From an uncultured Bacteroidales bacterium (GTDB lineage: Bacteria; Bacteroidota; Bacteroidia; Bacteroidales; Bacteroidaceae): a stretch of DNA of 41,674 bases. Shown piece by piece: positions 6,905 to 16,457 of this stretch (position 1 is its first letter; each line of letters begins with the position of its first letter). The stretch lies in contig CADCBH010000032.1 of assembly GCA_902799655.1 (NCBI GenBank), positions 1-41,674 of the forward strand. The letters are read 5' to 3'. The notes below the pieces were generated by a model, which had not been told where the DNA came from, searched no databases, and worked only from the letters and a program-made list of their open reading frames with translations. A program made the position numbers and the translations under genes.

Positions 6905-7516
6905 ATGAACGTAGCCATCGTAAAATATAACGCCGGCAACATCTATTCGGTTGTCAATGCCCTGCGAAGAATGGGTATTGAACCCCTACTGACGGATGAT
7001 GCCGAACTGCTGCAGAAGGCTGATCGTGTCATGTTTCCTGGTCAGGGCGAAGCTCGTGGAGCGATGGAATATCTGAAGGCCCGCAGACTTGACGAGGTGA
7101 TTCGTGATCTGAAGCAACCTGTTTTCGGCATTTGCGTTGGTCAGCAGCTTCTCTGCAAGCACTCTGAAGAAGGTGATGTGGACTGTATTGGCATTTTTGA
7201 CGTAGATGTCAAGCGTTTCCAGCCTGAGAAGCAAGAGGACAAGGTGCCCTGCATGGGATGGAACAGCCTCGATGTCAGATGTAAGAAGTATGATGGAAGA
7301 AATGACAGGCTGATGGAAGGACTGGGCGAGAATCCCTACGTATATTTCGTCCACAGCTATTACGTGCCTGTTTGTGAGGATACTATTGCTACAGCAGACT
7401 ACATCCAGCCCTACTCTGCTTCGCTGCATAAGGACAATTTCTATACCTGCCAGTTTCACCCGGAAAAGAGTGGAAAGGTGGGCGAACGTATCATCAAAAA
7501 CTTCTTAGAGCTATGA
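6905..7516 (+). CDS. hisH: Imidazole glycerol phosphate synthase, glutaminase subunit
   Basis: HisH hydrolyses glutamine and channels ammonia to HisF, making imidazole glycerol phosphate and AICAR in histidine synthesis. The 203-residue class I amidotransferase has an oxyanion-loop region PGQGEARGAM, nucleophile Cys77 in GICVGQQLL, and the His-Glu pair in FHPEKSGKVGE near the end. Length is normal. Its last four bases overlap the hisA start (ATGA), typical of translational coupling. The cluster holds only hisH-A-F-IE; hisG, D, C and B are not in this window. Confidence 0.97.
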   Translation: MNVAIVKYNAGNIYSVVNALRRMGIEPLLTDDAELLQKADRVMFPGQGEARGAMEYLKARRLDEVIRDLKQPVFGICVGQQLLCKHSEEGDVDCIGIFDVDVKRFQPEKQEDKVPCMGWNSLDVRCKKYDGRNDRLMEGLGENPYVYFVHSYYVPVCEDTIATADYIQPYSASLHKDNFYTCQFHPEKSGKVGERIIKNFLEL

Positions 7517-8235
7517 TAGAACTGATTCCCGCCATCGATATCATCAATGGTCAGTGTGTTCGTCTGACTAAGGGCGATTATGACCAAAAGACCGTCTATG
7601 GCCATCCGTTGGATATGGCTCAGGAGTTTGAGCGTATTGGCTATCAGCGACTGCATGTGGTTGACCTCGATGGTGCCAAATCGAAACATATCGTTAATAG
7701 TCCTGTACTCAGCCAGATAACGACTGAGACAAAATTGATTGTCGATTTTGGTGGTGGCATCAAGACTGACGAAGACATCGAGATCGCTTTCAATCATGGC
7801 GCCTCGATGGTCACTATAGGTTCAATAGCTGTCACAGAACCTGAGCGCTTCTTGGGATGGCTCGACAAATACGGTGCTGAGCGTATCATCCTTGGCGCTG
7901 ACGTTCGTAACGGGCGAATCAGCATCAATGGTTGGAAAGAGGATTCGAGTGAAGACCTCCTACCCTTCCTCAAAAAATATATCGAGGCAGGCGTCCGCAA
8001 GGTGCTTTGCACAGAGATTTCTAAAGACGGCACGTTGGCTGGTCCTGCCATCGACCTCTACAAGAAGGTCATAAAGGCTTATCCTGAGCTGCATCTGATA
8101 GCCAGCGGAGGTGTCTCGTCTATGGATGACATCAAAGCCTTGGATGCTGCTGGTATTCCCGCTGTAGTCTTTGGAAAGGCTATTTACGAAGGTAAAATTA
8201 ATCTGCAAGAACTATGGGACTGGCAAAACGCATAA
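7513..8235 (+). CDS. hisA: ProFAR isomerase (HisA)
   Basis: HisA performs the Amadori isomerisation of ProFAR to PRFAR. The 240-residue (beta-alpha)8 barrel has catalytic Asp8 in [18 protein letters not shown], the second acid in [11 protein letters not shown] (about 130), and the two phosphate-binding motifs VDFGGGIK and LIASGGVSS. It lacks features of the dual HisA/TrpF (PriA) enzymes as far as can be seen. It overlaps hisH by 4 bases and hisF by 22, so the three are almost certainly translated from one message. Confidence 0.97.
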   Translation: MIELIPAIDIINGQCVRLTKGDYDQKTVYGHPLDMAQEFERIGYQRLHVVDLDGAKSKHIVNSPVLSQITTETKLIVDFGGGIKTDEDIEIAFNHGASMVTIGSIAVTEPERFLGWLDKYGAERIILGADVRNGRISINGWKEDSSEDLLPFLKKYIEAGVRKVLCTEISKDGTLAGPAIDLYKKVIKAYPELHLIASGGVSSMDDIKALDAAGIPAVVFGKAIYEGKINLQELWDWQNA

Positions 8236-8972
8236 TACCTTGTTTGGATGTTAAGGATGGTGAAACCGTCAAAGGCATCAATTTCGTCAACCTGCGTAGT
8301 GCAGGCGATCCTGTGGAACTGGGTAAAGCCTATTCCGACCAGGGAGCCGACGAACTGTGCTTCCTCGACATCACCGCTTCGTTTGAAGGTCGCAAGACGT
8401 TTACAGAGATGGTGACCAAGGTAGCCCAGACGCTGAATATTCCGTTTACCGTTGGTGGAGGCATCAACGAGCTGAAAGATGTCGAGCGTTTGCTATATGC
8501 TGGAGCTGACAAGGTGAGCATCAACAGTGCTGCTATCCGCCGTCCGGAACTCATCGATGAGATTACCAGCCGTTTTGGCAGTCAGGTATGTGTTGTCGCC
8601 ATTGATGCCCGTCTGGATGAAGACGGATGGCACTGCTACTTGAAAGGAGGCCGCGAACGTACGGAAAGAGGTCTCTTTGAGTGGGCTCACGAGGCACAGG
8701 AGCGTGGTGCTGGCGAGATACTCTTCACATCCATGAACCACGACGGTACGAAGAACGGCTATGCCAACGAAGCCCTACGAGAATTGGCAGACAACCTCTC
8801 GATACCCATTATTGCCAGTGGTGGTGCAGGCAAGAAGGAACACTTCCGCGATGTCTTCACAGAAGGACATGCTGATGCCGCATTAGCAGCCAGCGTGTTC
8901 CACTTTGGTGAGATTCCCGTACCAGAGCTGAAGCAATATCTTAGAGACGAAGGGATTAATGTAAGAATGTGA
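8214..8972 (+). CDS. hisF: Imidazole glycerol phosphate synthase, cyclase subunit
   Basis: HisF uses ammonia from HisH to convert PRFAR to imidazole glycerol phosphate and AICAR. The 252-residue barrel carries catalytic Asp11 in [15 protein letters not shown] and the second Asp in [13 protein letters not shown] (about 130), with phosphate-binding loops FTVGGGI and PIIASGGAG. It starts inside hisA (22-base overlap), which sets the start codon well: [12 protein letters not shown] matches the family N-terminus. hisIE follows after 18 bases. Confidence 0.97.
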   Translation: MGLAKRIIPCLDVKDGETVKGINFVNLRSAGDPVELGKAYSDQGADELCFLDITASFEGRKTFTEMVTKVAQTLNIPFTVGGGINELKDVERLLYAGADKVSINSAAIRRPELIDEITSRFGSQVCVVAIDARLDEDGWHCYLKGGRERTERGLFEWAHEAQERGAGEILFTSMNHDGTKNGYANEALRELADNLSIPIIASGGAGKKEHFRDVFTEGHADAALAASVFHFGEIPVPELKQYLRDEGINVRM

Positions 8973-8990
8973 AAATGTAATAATACAACA

Positions 8991-9638
8991 ATGAAGATAG
9001 ATTTTGAGAAGATGGGTGGTCTGGTGCCTGCTATCATACAGGATGCAACGACCAAAAACGTGTTGATGCTGGGGTTCATGAATGAGGAAGCTTATGAGAA
9101 AACCCTTGCCACCAAGCACGTTACCTTCTGGAGTCGTACCCGACAGACATTATGGACCAAGGGAGAGACCAGTGGTCACTTCCTGAACCTCGTGGATATG
9201 AAAATTGACTGCGACAACGATACCCTGCTGGTTCGCGTGAATCCTATAGGACCGACCTGCCATACAGGAACAGACACCTGTTGGGGCGAGGTGAACGAGG
9301 GAAATCCCCTACTCTTCCTTTCTGAGTTGCAGTCGTTCATCGATAAGCGCAAGCAGGAGATGCCCGAGGGCTCATATACCACCAGTCTTTTTACCAAGGG
9401 CGTCAATAAGATAGCCCAGAAGGTTGGCGAAGAAGCACTGGAAACCGTTATTGAGGCCACCAATGGTACAGACGACCATCTGGTCTATGAAGCTAGCGAT
9501 CTGCTCTATCATCTCATCGTCTTGCTGACAGAGAAGGGGCTTCGCATCGAGGATGTTGCTGAAGAGCTGCACAAGCGCCACGATCCCAACTGGGACAAAC
9601 AGCGTCGTGAGGCCAAGGCTGCAGGAAAAATGAAGTAA
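8991..9638 (+). CDS. hisI: Bifunctional phosphoribosyl-AMP cyclohydrolase / phosphoribosyl-ATP pyrophosphatase
   Basis: This HisIE fusion of 215 residues performs the second and third steps of histidine synthesis. Residues 1-105 are the cyclohydrolase, with the metal-binding DCDNDTLLVRV and the zinc cysteines in PTCHTGTDTCW. Residues about 115-205 are the MazG-like pyrophosphohydrolase, with its acidic GEEALETVIEA helix and the YEASDLLYHLIVLL segment. Fused HisIE is the usual form in Bacteroidetes and enterobacteria. It is the last his gene here; ftsE follows after 20 bases. Confidence 0.97.
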   Translation: MKIDFEKMGGLVPAIIQDATTKNVLMLGFMNEEAYEKTLATKHVTFWSRTRQTLWTKGETSGHFLNLVDMKIDCDNDTLLVRVNPIGPTCHTGTDTCWGEVNEGNPLLFLSELQSFIDKRKQEMPEGSYTTSLFTKGVNKIAQKVGEEALETVIEATNGTDDHLVYEASDLLYHLIVLLTEKGLRIEDVAEELHKRHDPNWDKQRREAKAAGKMK

Positions 9639-9658
9639 ATTGATAAGTAAATTGAGAT

Positions 9659-10417
9659 ATGCTGATAGATTATAAGAAGGTAGATATATACCACAAGGAT
9701 GGTGCTCCAGTATTGCACGATGTGGACTTCCATGTGGAAGAAGGCGAATTTATCTATGTGATAGGCCGTGTGGGCTCAGGAAAGAGCTCGCTGCTGAAAA
9801 CCATCTATTTCGAGATGGATGTAGAGGATGCAGAGAATGCCTTTGTGCTGAACCACGACCTTCGTGAACTGAAGAAAAAGTATATCCCTGCGTTGCGTCG
9901 TCAGATGGGTATCATCTTCCAGGACTTCCAGTTGCTGGGCGACCGTACGGTATATGAGAACTTGAGGTTCGTACTGAAGGCCACAGGTTGGAAGAAGAAA
10001 GACGAGATAGATGAGCGTATTCATGACGTACTCGAAGATGTGGAGATGGCAGATTTCATCGATCGCTATCCGCATGAGTTGTCTGGAGGTGAACAACAGC
10101 GCATCGCGATTGCTCGCGCCATATTGAATCGTCCGAAACTCATCGTTGCTGATGAACCCACTGGTAATCTTGACTTGGAGACGGCAGCCAACATCATCCA
10201 GCTGCTACGTCAGATTACACAAACAGGAACAGCAGTCGTTATGACAACCCATAACATATCTTTGCTCAACGACTATCCCGGTATTGTCTATCGCTGCATC
10301 GACGGACGTCTGGAGGATATTACAGAGACATACAACACGATGGCACTGTATGAGGATGAGGAGACCAATGAGTCGAGTCAGGTTGATTATAGTGCCCGTG
10401 AAGACCTATCGTTATAA
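9659..10417 (+). CDS. ftsE: Cell division ATP-binding protein FtsE
   Basis: The 252-residue ABC ATPase has Walker [11 protein letters not shown]-loop IIFQDFQLL, signature LSGGEQQR, Walker [13 protein letters not shown] and a switch His in MTTHNISL. The combination of [16 protein letters not shown] and a short body fits FtsE, which with FtsX activates peptidoglycan hydrolases at the septum. The roughly 25-residue acidic C-terminal extension ([20 protein letters not shown]) goes beyond the E. coli length. No ftsX lies next to it, so its partner must be elsewhere. A related LolD/MacB-type ATPase is the alternative reading. Confidence 0.85.
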   Translation: MLIDYKKVDIYHKDGAPVLHDVDFHVEEGEFIYVIGRVGSGKSSLLKTIYFEMDVEDAENAFVLNHDLRELKKKYIPALRRQMGIIFQDFQLLGDRTVYENLRFVLKATGWKKKDEIDERIHDVLEDVEMADFIDRYPHELSGGEQQRIAIARAILNRPKLIVADEPTGNLDLETAANIIQLLRQITQTGTAVVMTTHNISLLNDYPGIVYRCIDGRLEDITETYNTMALYEDEETNESSQVDYSAREDLSL

Positions 10418-10451
10418 TATGAAAGTTGAAAATTAAAAACTAGATAAGACA

Positions 10452-11771
10452 ATGAAGGTAATGAAATTTGGCGGAACATCGGTGGGTACACCTGACCGCA
10501 TGAAAGAAGTAACCAAGTTAGTGACAAAATCAGGAGAGCCCGTTTTCGTCGTACTCTCAGCAATGTCTGGCACAACAAACTCACTGGTAGAGATCTCTGA
10601 CTATCTGTACAAGAAGAACCCCGAGGGTGCTAATGAGGTCATCAACCAACTGGAGCGCAAGTACATGAAGCATATCGATGAGCTTTATTCTACTGACGCT
10701 GCCAAAGAGCAGACACGCGACTTCCTGATTAACGAGATGAACTACCTGCGTTCGTTTACGAAAGAGCTGTTCACTTCGTTTGAGGAAAAGAGCATTGTGG
10801 CTCAGGGTGAGATGATGTCAACCAATATGGTTGTCAACTACATGAACGAGATCGGCATCAAGGCCGTATTGCTGAATGCTCTTGACTTCATGCGTACAGA
10901 CAAGAATTCAGAACCAGACCCCGTCTATATCAAGGAGAAGCTTTCTGCTATCATGGAGAAGAATGAAGGTTATCAGGTTTATATCACACAGGGCTTCATC
11001 TGTCGCAACGCCTATGGTGAAATCGACAATCTGCAACGTGGTGGTAGCGACTATACTGCATCACTGATTGGTGCTGCCCTGAACGCCGAGGAGATTCAGA
11101 TATGGACTGACATCGACGGTATGCACAATAATGACCCACGTGTCGTCGAGAAAACCGAGCCTGTACACCAGCTTCACTTCGAGGAAGCTGCCGAGCTGGC
11201 CTACTTTGGTGCCAAGATTCTGCACCCCACCTGCGTACAACCTGCCAAGTATGCCGGTATTCCCGTTCGTCTGCTGAATACCATGCAGCCCGATGCTGAA
11301 GGAACCACAATCTCTAACCGCACGGAGTACGGCAAGATCAAGGCTGTAGCAGCCAAGGACAACATTATCGCTATCAAGATTAAGTCGAGCCGTATGTTGC
11401 TGGCTACCGGTTTCCTCCGCAAGGTATTCGAAATCTTCGAGTCATATCAGACACCTATCGATATGGTTTGCACTTCAGAGGTTGGTGTTTCCATGTCTAT
11501 CGACAACTCAGCCCATCTGGGTGAAATAGTTGACGAGTTGAAGAAATATGGTACTGTAACAGTCGATACCGGCATGTGCATCATCTGCGTGGTAGGTGAC
11601 CTTGACTGGTCGAACATCGGTTTTGAGACTCAGGTGCTCGAAGCCATGAAGAACATCCCTGTTCGCATGATATCATATGGTGGTAGCAACTACAACATCT
11701 CTTTCCTCATCAAGGAAGAAGACAAGAAACGTGCGCTCCAGAGTCTCAGCAATACCCTCTTCAATGCGTAG
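10452..11771 (+). CDS. lysC: Aspartate kinase, monofunctional
   Basis: Aspartokinase phosphorylates aspartate, the first step towards lysine, threonine, methionine and diaminopimelate. The 439-residue protein starts MKVMKFGGTSVGTPDRM (phosphate-binding KFGGTSV), has the aspartate-binding GFICRNAYGEIDNLQRGGSD region and ends in a tandem ACT region (about 300-439), the usual site of lysine feedback. No homoserine dehydrogenase domain is fused. lysA begins 6 bases downstream, so the pair probably serves lysine and cell-wall diaminopimelate synthesis. Confidence 0.95.
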   Translation: MKVMKFGGTSVGTPDRMKEVTKLVTKSGEPVFVVLSAMSGTTNSLVEISDYLYKKNPEGANEVINQLERKYMKHIDELYSTDAAKEQTRDFLINEMNYLRSFTKELFTSFEEKSIVAQGEMMSTNMVVNYMNEIGIKAVLLNALDFMRTDKNSEPDPVYIKEKLSAIMEKNEGYQVYITQGFICRNAYGEIDNLQRGGSDYTASLIGAALNAEEIQIWTDIDGMHNNDPRVVEKTEPVHQLHFEEAAELAYFGAKILHPTCVQPAKYAGIPVRLLNTMQPDAEGTTISNRTEYGKIKAVAAKDNIIAIKIKSSRMLLATGFLRKVFEIFESYQTPIDMVCTSEVGVSMSIDNSAHLGEIVDELKKYGTVTVDTGMCIICVVGDLDWSNIGFETQVLEAMKNIPVRMISYGGSNYNISFLIKEEDKKRALQSLSNTLFNA

Positions 11772-11777
11772 GGCATC

Positions 11778-12935
11778 ATGAAAGGAATATTTCCCCTCCA
11801 AAAGCTGGAACAGCACAGAACGCCGTTCTATTACTATGACGTGGAGTTACTGCGCGAGACATTGCGCACCATCCAGGCAGAAGCCAGCAAGCATGAAGGA
11901 TTCTGTGTACATTACGCCATCAAAGCCAATGCCAATCCCAAGGTGCTGAAGATCATCCGCGAGGCAGGTCTTGGAGCAGACTGTGTGAGTGGTGGCGAGA
12001 TAGAGGCATCTATACGAGCAGGATTCCCCAACCAGAAGATTGTCTATGCTGGTGTCGGCAAGAGCGATTGGGAGATCAATCTGGGTCTCGACAACGATAT
12101 CTTCTGCTTCAATGTTGAGAGTATTCCTGAGTTGGAAGTCATCAACGAGCTGGCTGCTGCCAAAGGCAAACAAGCCCGTGTGGCCTTCAGGTTGAATCCC
12201 AATGTCGGCGCACATACCCATGCCAACATTACGACAGGTCTTGCTGAGAACAAATTTGGCATTGACATGCGTGACATGCTGACAGTCATTGAGGAAGCCT
12301 CGAAGATGGCGAACATCAAAGTCGTTGGCCTGCACTTCCATATTGGCAGTCAGATCCTGGACATGGGTGACTTCGAAGCACTCTGCAATCGTGTCAACGA
12401 ATTGCAGAATGAACTGGAGCGCCATCGCATTTGTCTGGAGCACATCAACGTAGGTGGTGGTCTGGGTATTGACTATCAACATCCTAACAGGGTTCCCATT
12501 CCAGACTTCAAAGCCTATTTCGACACCTATGCCAAAAAGTTGAAGTTGCGTAATGGTCAGACGCTTCATTTCGAGTTGGGTCGTGCTGTCGTGGCACAAT
12601 GCGGATCACTCATCACGCGTACCTTATATATAAAGAATGGCTACGTCAAGAAGTTCTGTATTGTGGATGCTGGTTTCACCGACCTCATTCGCCCTGCCCT
12701 CTATCAGGCCTATCATAAGATTGAGAACCTGTCGAGTGAAGAGCCAATGGAGGCCTATGATGTGGTAGGACCTATCTGCGAATCGACAGACGTATTTGCC
12801 AAACAGGTAGATATCCATAAAGCACATCGTGGCGATCTCATTGCCATACGCTCAGCTGGTGCCTATGGAGAGATTATGGCTTCGCAGTACAACTGCAGGC
12901 GGCTTCCTGAAGGTTTCACCAGCGAAGATATCTAA
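11778..12935 (+). CDS. lysA: Diaminopimelate decarboxylase
   Basis: LysA decarboxylates meso-diaminopimelate to lysine, using PLP. The 385-residue protein is a fold-type III enzyme: the PLP lysine is in CVHYAIKANANPKVL (near residue 50), with family motifs GLHFHIGSQ, NVGGGLGIDY, and the dimer-interface Cys in GPICESTDVF. The sequence is shorter than many LysA proteins (about 400-420) but complete at both ends. Its start 6 bases after lysC supports co-transcription. uvrA follows after 16 bases. Confidence 0.95.
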   Translation: MKGIFPLQKLEQHRTPFYYYDVELLRETLRTIQAEASKHEGFCVHYAIKANANPKVLKIIREAGLGADCVSGGEIEASIRAGFPNQKIVYAGVGKSDWEINLGLDNDIFCFNVESIPELEVINELAAAKGKQARVAFRLNPNVGAHTHANITTGLAENKFGIDMRDMLTVIEEASKMANIKVVGLHFHIGSQILDMGDFEALCNRVNELQNELERHRICLEHINVGGGLGIDYQHPNRVPIPDFKAYFDTYAKKLKLRNGQTLHFELGRAVVAQCGSLITRTLYIKNGYVKKFCIVDAGFTDLIRPALYQAYHKIENLSSEEPMEAYDVVGPICESTDVFAKQVDIHKAHRGDLIAIRSAGAYGEIMASQYNCRRLPEGFTSEDI

Positions 12936-12951
12936 TCACAAGGGACGGAGA

Positions 12952-15765
12952 ATGGCTGAGTATATTGAGATAAAAGGCGCTCGGGTTAACAACCTCAAAA
13001 ACGTTGACGTCAAGATTCCGCGCAACAAACTCGTTGTTGTTGCTGGTGTCTCGGGCAGCGGTAAGTCATCGCTTGCTTTTGACACATTGTATGCGGAAGG
13101 TCAACGTCGTTACGTAGAGAGCCTTTCATCATATGCTCGCCAGTTCTTGGGTCGCATGAACAAACCGGAGTGCGACTTCATTAAAGGCATACCGCCTGCT
13201 ATTGCCATTGAACAGAAAGTCATCTCGCGCAATCCCCGTTCTACGGTTGGTACCACGACTGAGATCTATGAGTATCTGCGCCTGCTGTATGCCCGCATTG
13301 GCAAGACCTACTCGCCCATCAGTGGCCAAGAGGTTAAGAAGCATTCTACGGAAGATGTCATCAACTGTACATTACAATATGCCAAAGGCACAAAGTATGT
13401 CGTGATGGCTCCCATCCGTTTGGTGGAGGGCCGCACGATGGAGTTGCAGCTCAAAATCTATATGCAGAACGGCTATTCGCGCGTGTTTGCCGAAAACAAT
13501 ATTGTTCGCATTGATGACTGGTTAGCTGAACATACACCTTCATCCGATTCCCCATACTACCTCGTGATAGACCGTCTGGCTGTCGATGACTCCAAGGAAG
13601 TCATCTCACGACTGGTTGACTCTGCAGAGACTGCTTTCTATGAGGGTAATGGTGAATGCCGACTGATGTTCCTACCTTCCAACATCTGCTATGACTTCTC
13701 CATGCGCTATGAAGCTGATGGCATCACATTTGAGGAACCCTCTGACAATCTGTTCTCGTTCAACTCCCCTGTAGGGGCTTGTCCTGAGTGTCAGGGCTTT
13801 GGAAAAGTCATGGGCATCGATGAGCATCTGGTAATTCCAGACACGTCATTGTCTGTTTATGATGGTTGTGTCGTTTGTTGGCATGGAGAGAAGATGAAGA
13901 TGTGGAAAGACGAGTTTTGTCGTCGTGCCGCTGCGGATGATTTCCCTATCTTCGAGCCATACTATAATCTCACCCAACGTCAGAAGGACATGCTTTGGCA
14001 TGGGCTGCCATCGGATAAGAAACGTGAGAAGCAAGATAGGGTATCTATCGACGACTTCTTCCAGATGGTGAAGGAGAACCAGTATAAGATTCAGTATCGC
14101 GTGATGCTAAGCCGATATAGAGGTAAGACGACATGTCCCAAATGTCACGGCACACGATTGAAGCCAGAAGCAGACTACGTCAAAATTGGTGGACGTAGCA
14201 TCTCTGACTTAGTGGAGATGCCCGTAATCAGACTTCAAGAATGGTTTGCCCACTTGGAACTGTCTGAACTGGAACAGCAGATCGGTTGTCGCCTGCTGAC
14301 TGAGATTAATGCACGCCTGCAGTTCCTGCTGGATGTAGGTTTGGGATATCTGACGCTCAACCGCATGTCAAACACCCTCAGTGGTGGCGAAAGTCAGCGT
14401 ATCAATCTGACAACATCGTTGGGTAGTTCGTTGGTTGGTAGCCTATATATCCTCGACGAGCCCAGTATCGGACTCCACTCACGTGATACCGAGCGCTTGC
14501 TTAAGGTGTTAAAGGAGTTGCGAGACTTGGGCAATACAGTTGTCATTGTTGAACATGATGAGGAAATCATGCGTGCTGCCGATTACCTCATCGATGTAGG
14601 TCCTGATGCAGGAAGATTAGGAGGTCAGATAGTTTTTGAAGGCGATGCCACAAAGGTCACTAAAGCCTCACTCAAGAAATATCCGCAGAGCTATACGGTT
14701 CGTTACCTGACACATGAAGATATCATAGAAGTCCCCAAGAGTCATCGCCCCTGGAATCGCAAAATCACGGTGAAAGCTGCGCGCATGAACAATCTGAAGG
14801 GTGTCACAGTTGATTTCCCTCTCAATGTCATGACTGTCGTGACGGGTGTGTCTGGTAGCGGTAAGTCATCGCTAGTAAAAGGTATCCTCTACCCTGCCCT
14901 CAAGCGTCATCTGGGCGAAGTATGTGATATACCAGGTGAGTATTCAGGACTTGACGGCGATTATCTCGCTATCAAACATGTGGAGTTCGTTGACCAGAAT
15001 CCTATCGGCAAATCCACACGTTCCAACCCTGCCACCTACCTGAAAGCCTACGATGCGATACGAGACCTCTATGCCAGTCAGACCTTATCGAAACAGATGG
15101 GCTTTACGCCGCAGTATTTCTCATTCAACGCCGATGGCGGACGCTGTGACGAGTGTAAAGGTGCTGGCGTCATTACGGTGGAGATGCAGTTTATGGCGGA
15201 TTTGGTGTTAGAGTGTGAGGCCTGTCATGGACACCGCTTCAAACATGACATCCTCGATGTGCGCTATAATGGGAAAAACATTGACGATGTGCTCAACATG
15301 ACCATTTCCGAGGCGATAGAATTCTTTAGTGACAATAGCAATTCCTACTGTAAGACTATCGTCAATCGCCTGAAGCCATTAGAAGACGTTGGTTTGGGAT
15401 ATATCAAACTGGGACAGAATTCATCAACGCTTTCTGGTGGTGAGAACCAGCGTGTCAAGCTCGCATACTTTATCGGACAGGAAAAGCAAGACCCCACCCT
15501 CTTTATCTTCGATGAGCCGACAACGGGTCTGCACTTCCACGATATTAAGCGCCTGCTCCATGCCTTCAATGCACTGATAGAACGGGGACACACCATTCTC
15601 ATCATCGAGCATAATATGGAGATTATCAAATGTGCTGACCACATTATTGACATGGGACCTGATGGCGGAGACCGTGGTGGCGAAGTGGTTGTGGTCGGTA
15701 CACCTGAGGATGTTGCTGCATGCCAGAAGAGTATAACAGGAAAATTCCTAAAAGAAAAACTTTGA
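12952..15765 (+). CDS. uvrA: Excinuclease ABC subunit UvrA
   Basis: UvrA is the damage-sensing ATPase of nucleotide excision repair. The 937-residue protein has two ABC modules, each with GVSGSGKSS Walker A motifs and signatures LSGGESQRI and LSGGENQRV. Zinc-binding cysteines are present: CPECQGFG and CPKCHGTRL in the first half, CDECKGAGV and CEACHGHRF in the second. I chose ATG 12952, preceded by AGGGACGGAG, because [17 protein letters not shown] is the family start; the longer frame from 12829 lies inside lysA. Bacteroidetes genomes can hold more than one UvrA paralogue, and the sequence IGQEKQD after the second signature departs from E. coli UvrA, so which paralogue this is remains open. 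Confidence 0.93.
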   Translation: MAEYIEIKGARVNNLKNVDVKIPRNKLVVVAGVSGSGKSSLAFDTLYAEGQRRYVESLSSYARQFLGRMNKPECDFIKGIPPAIAIEQKVISRNPRSTVGTTTEIYEYLRLLYARIGKTYSPISGQEVKKHSTEDVINCTLQYAKGTKYVVMAPIRLVEGRTMELQLKIYMQNGYSRVFAENNIVRIDDWLAEHTPSSDSPYYLVIDRLAVDDSKEVISRLVDSAETAFYEGNGECRLMFLPSNICYDFSMRYEADGITFEEPSDNLFSFNSPVGACPECQGFGKVMGIDEHLVIPDTSLSVYDGCVVCWHGEKMKMWKDEFCRRAAADDFPIFEPYYNLTQRQKDMLWHGLPSDKKREKQDRVSIDDFFQMVKENQYKIQYRVMLSRYRGKTTCPKCHGTRLKPEADYVKIGGRSISDLVEMPVIRLQEWFAHLELSELEQQIGCRLLTEINARLQFLLDVGLGYLTLNRMSNTLSGGESQRINLTTSLGSSLVGSLYILDEPSIGLHSRDTERLLKVLKELRDLGNTVVIVEHDEEIMRAADYLIDVGPDAGRLGGQIVFEGDATKVTKASLKKYPQSYTVRYLTHEDIIEVPKSHRPWNRKITVKAARMNNLKGVTVDFPLNVMTVVTGVSGSGKSSLVKGILYPALKRHLGEVCDIPGEYSGLDGDYLAIKHVEFVDQNPIGKSTRSNPATYLKAYDAIRDLYASQTLSKQMGFTPQYFSFNADGGRCDECKGAGVITVEMQFMADLVLECEACHGHRFKHDILDVRYNGKNIDDVLNMTISEAIEFFSDNSNSYCKTIVNRLKPLEDVGLGYIKLGQNSSTLSGGENQRVKLAYFIGQEKQDPTLFIFDEPTTGLHFHDIKRLLHAFNALIERGHTILIIEHNMEIIKCADHIIDMGPDGGDRGGEVVVVGTPEDVAACQKSITGKFLKEKL

Positions 15766-15775
15766 GGGCAAAACA

Positions 15776-15807
15776 TTTGGAAGTTCCAGAAAAATGTATT
15801 ACCTTTG
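15776..15807 (+). promoter_or_regulatory. tRNA-Thr promoter (TTTG-N20-TACCTTTG)
   Basis: TTTG at 15776 and TACCTTTG at 15800 are exactly 20 bases apart, about 35 bases before the tRNA. A small hairpin (tcgctt/aagcga) covers the predicted 5' end of the precursor. Confidence 0.8.
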
Positions 15808-15842
15808 CAGTCGCTTAAAAGCAAAGCGATCATTGAAAGACT

Positions 15843-15915
<73 letters not shown>

Positions 15916-15926
15916 CACTTTCTATC

Positions 15927-15960
15927 GGAGTCAGGATTTAGGTCTTGACTCCTTTCTTTT
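15927..15960 (+). terminator. Terminator-like hairpin after tRNA-Thr
   Basis: GGAGTCA (15927) and TGACTCC (15946) form a 7-bp stem around a 12-base loop, followed by a T-rich tract. It may attenuate transcription between tRNA-Thr and tRNA-Gly. Confidence 0.5.
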
Positions 15961-15979
15961 CCCACCAAAGGGAATGCTT

Positions 15980-16052
15980 GCGGAATTAGCTCAGTTGGTA
16001 GAGCATTGGCTTCCCAAGCCGAGGGTCGCGGGTTCGAGTCCCGTATTCCGCT
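15980..16052 (+). tRNA. tRNA-Gly (anticodon CCC)
   Basis: A complete cloverleaf: acceptor GCGGAAT/ATTCCGC, anticodon loop TTCCCAA giving CCC, T loop TTCGAGT. CCA is not encoded. Confidence 0.95.
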
Positions 16053-16101
16053 CGCAGAAAAAGAGAAAATGAAGGTGAAAACAAAAAAAGTCATCGAAAA
16101 A

Positions 16102-16133
16102 TTTGCAGGGTTCAAAAAATAGTAGTACCTTTG
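16102..16133 (+). promoter_or_regulatory. Promoter upstream of the tRNA-Ser-like gene (TTTG-N20-TACCTTTG)
   Basis: TTTG at 16102 and TACCTTTG at 16126 are exactly 20 bases apart. The 18 bases from the -7 box are identical to those inside the hppA end at 672-689 on the other strand. Confidence 0.8.
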
Positions 16134-16184
16134 CACCCGCAATCAAGGAGATAACCCCAAGGTTTCGAACTCCAGGGTCCTTTT

Positions 16185-16271
16185 GGAAGGATGGGTGAGT
16201 GGCTGAAACCAGCAGTTTGCTAAACTGCCGTACGGGTTCCCGTACCGGGGGTTCGAATCCGCACCGAGGGG
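16185..16271 (+). tRNA. tRNA-Ser-like gene (anticodon GCT), 3' half degenerate
   Basis: The D arm (GGT...ACC), anticodon arm (GCAGT, loop TTGCTAA, ACTGC), long variable arm (TACGGG/CCCGTA) and T loop TTCGAAT are all those of a class II tRNA-Ser(GCT). The T-stem GGGGG is followed by CCGCA instead of CCCCC, and the 5' acceptor GGAAGGA has no complement 3' of the T loop, where CCGAGGG stands. A perfect partner, TCCTTTT (with two G-U pairs), lies immediately upstream at 16178-16184. The gene may be a decayed copy, or the sequence may hold a local error. Boundaries are uncertain. Confidence 0.6.
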
Positions 16272-16295
16272 ATTTCTCTGCAAGCGCCTAACGTT

Positions 16296-16367
16296 GGTCG
16301 ATTCATCTAATGGTTAGGATACAAGATTCTCAATCTTGGCATAGGGGTTCGATTCCCCTATCGACTA
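16296..16367 (+). tRNA. tRNA-Glu (anticodon CTC)
   Basis: A complete 72-base cloverleaf: acceptor GGTCGAT/ATCGACT, anticodon loop TTCTCAA giving CTC, T loop TTCGATT. CCA is not encoded. Confidence 0.95.
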
Positions 16368-16375
16368 CACAAAGG

Positions 16376-16406
16376 ACCTATAAATCTCTGATTTATAGGT
16401 TTTTTT
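16376..16406 (+). terminator. Intrinsic terminator of the tRNA cluster
   Basis: acctataaat and atttataggt form a perfect 10-bp stem with a 5-base loop, followed by six T residues. Confidence 0.9.
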
Positions 16407-16432
16407 GTTAAACAAAAGTAAGTACATCTTTG
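16404..16432 (+). promoter_or_regulatory. Weak promoter candidate for the PAP2-eptA pair
   Basis: TTTG at 16404 is followed after 17 bases by CATCTTTG at 16425, a box with one mismatch to TAnnTTTG. It lies 25 bases before the ATG and overlaps the terminator T-tract. Confidence 0.35.
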
Positions 16433-16457
16433 CACATCAAATATATCTTGAATCGTT

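Noticed and set aside
12829-12951. Upstream extension of uvrA
   Set aside because: It overlaps lysA and adds 41 residues with no UvrA similarity; ATG 12952 has a Shine-Dalgarno-like sequence.
16178-16271. Circularly permuted tRNA-Ser gene
   Set aside because: The upstream TCCTTTT pairs with the acceptor, but the bases before it (CAGGG) do not match the T stem; kept only as a remote idea.
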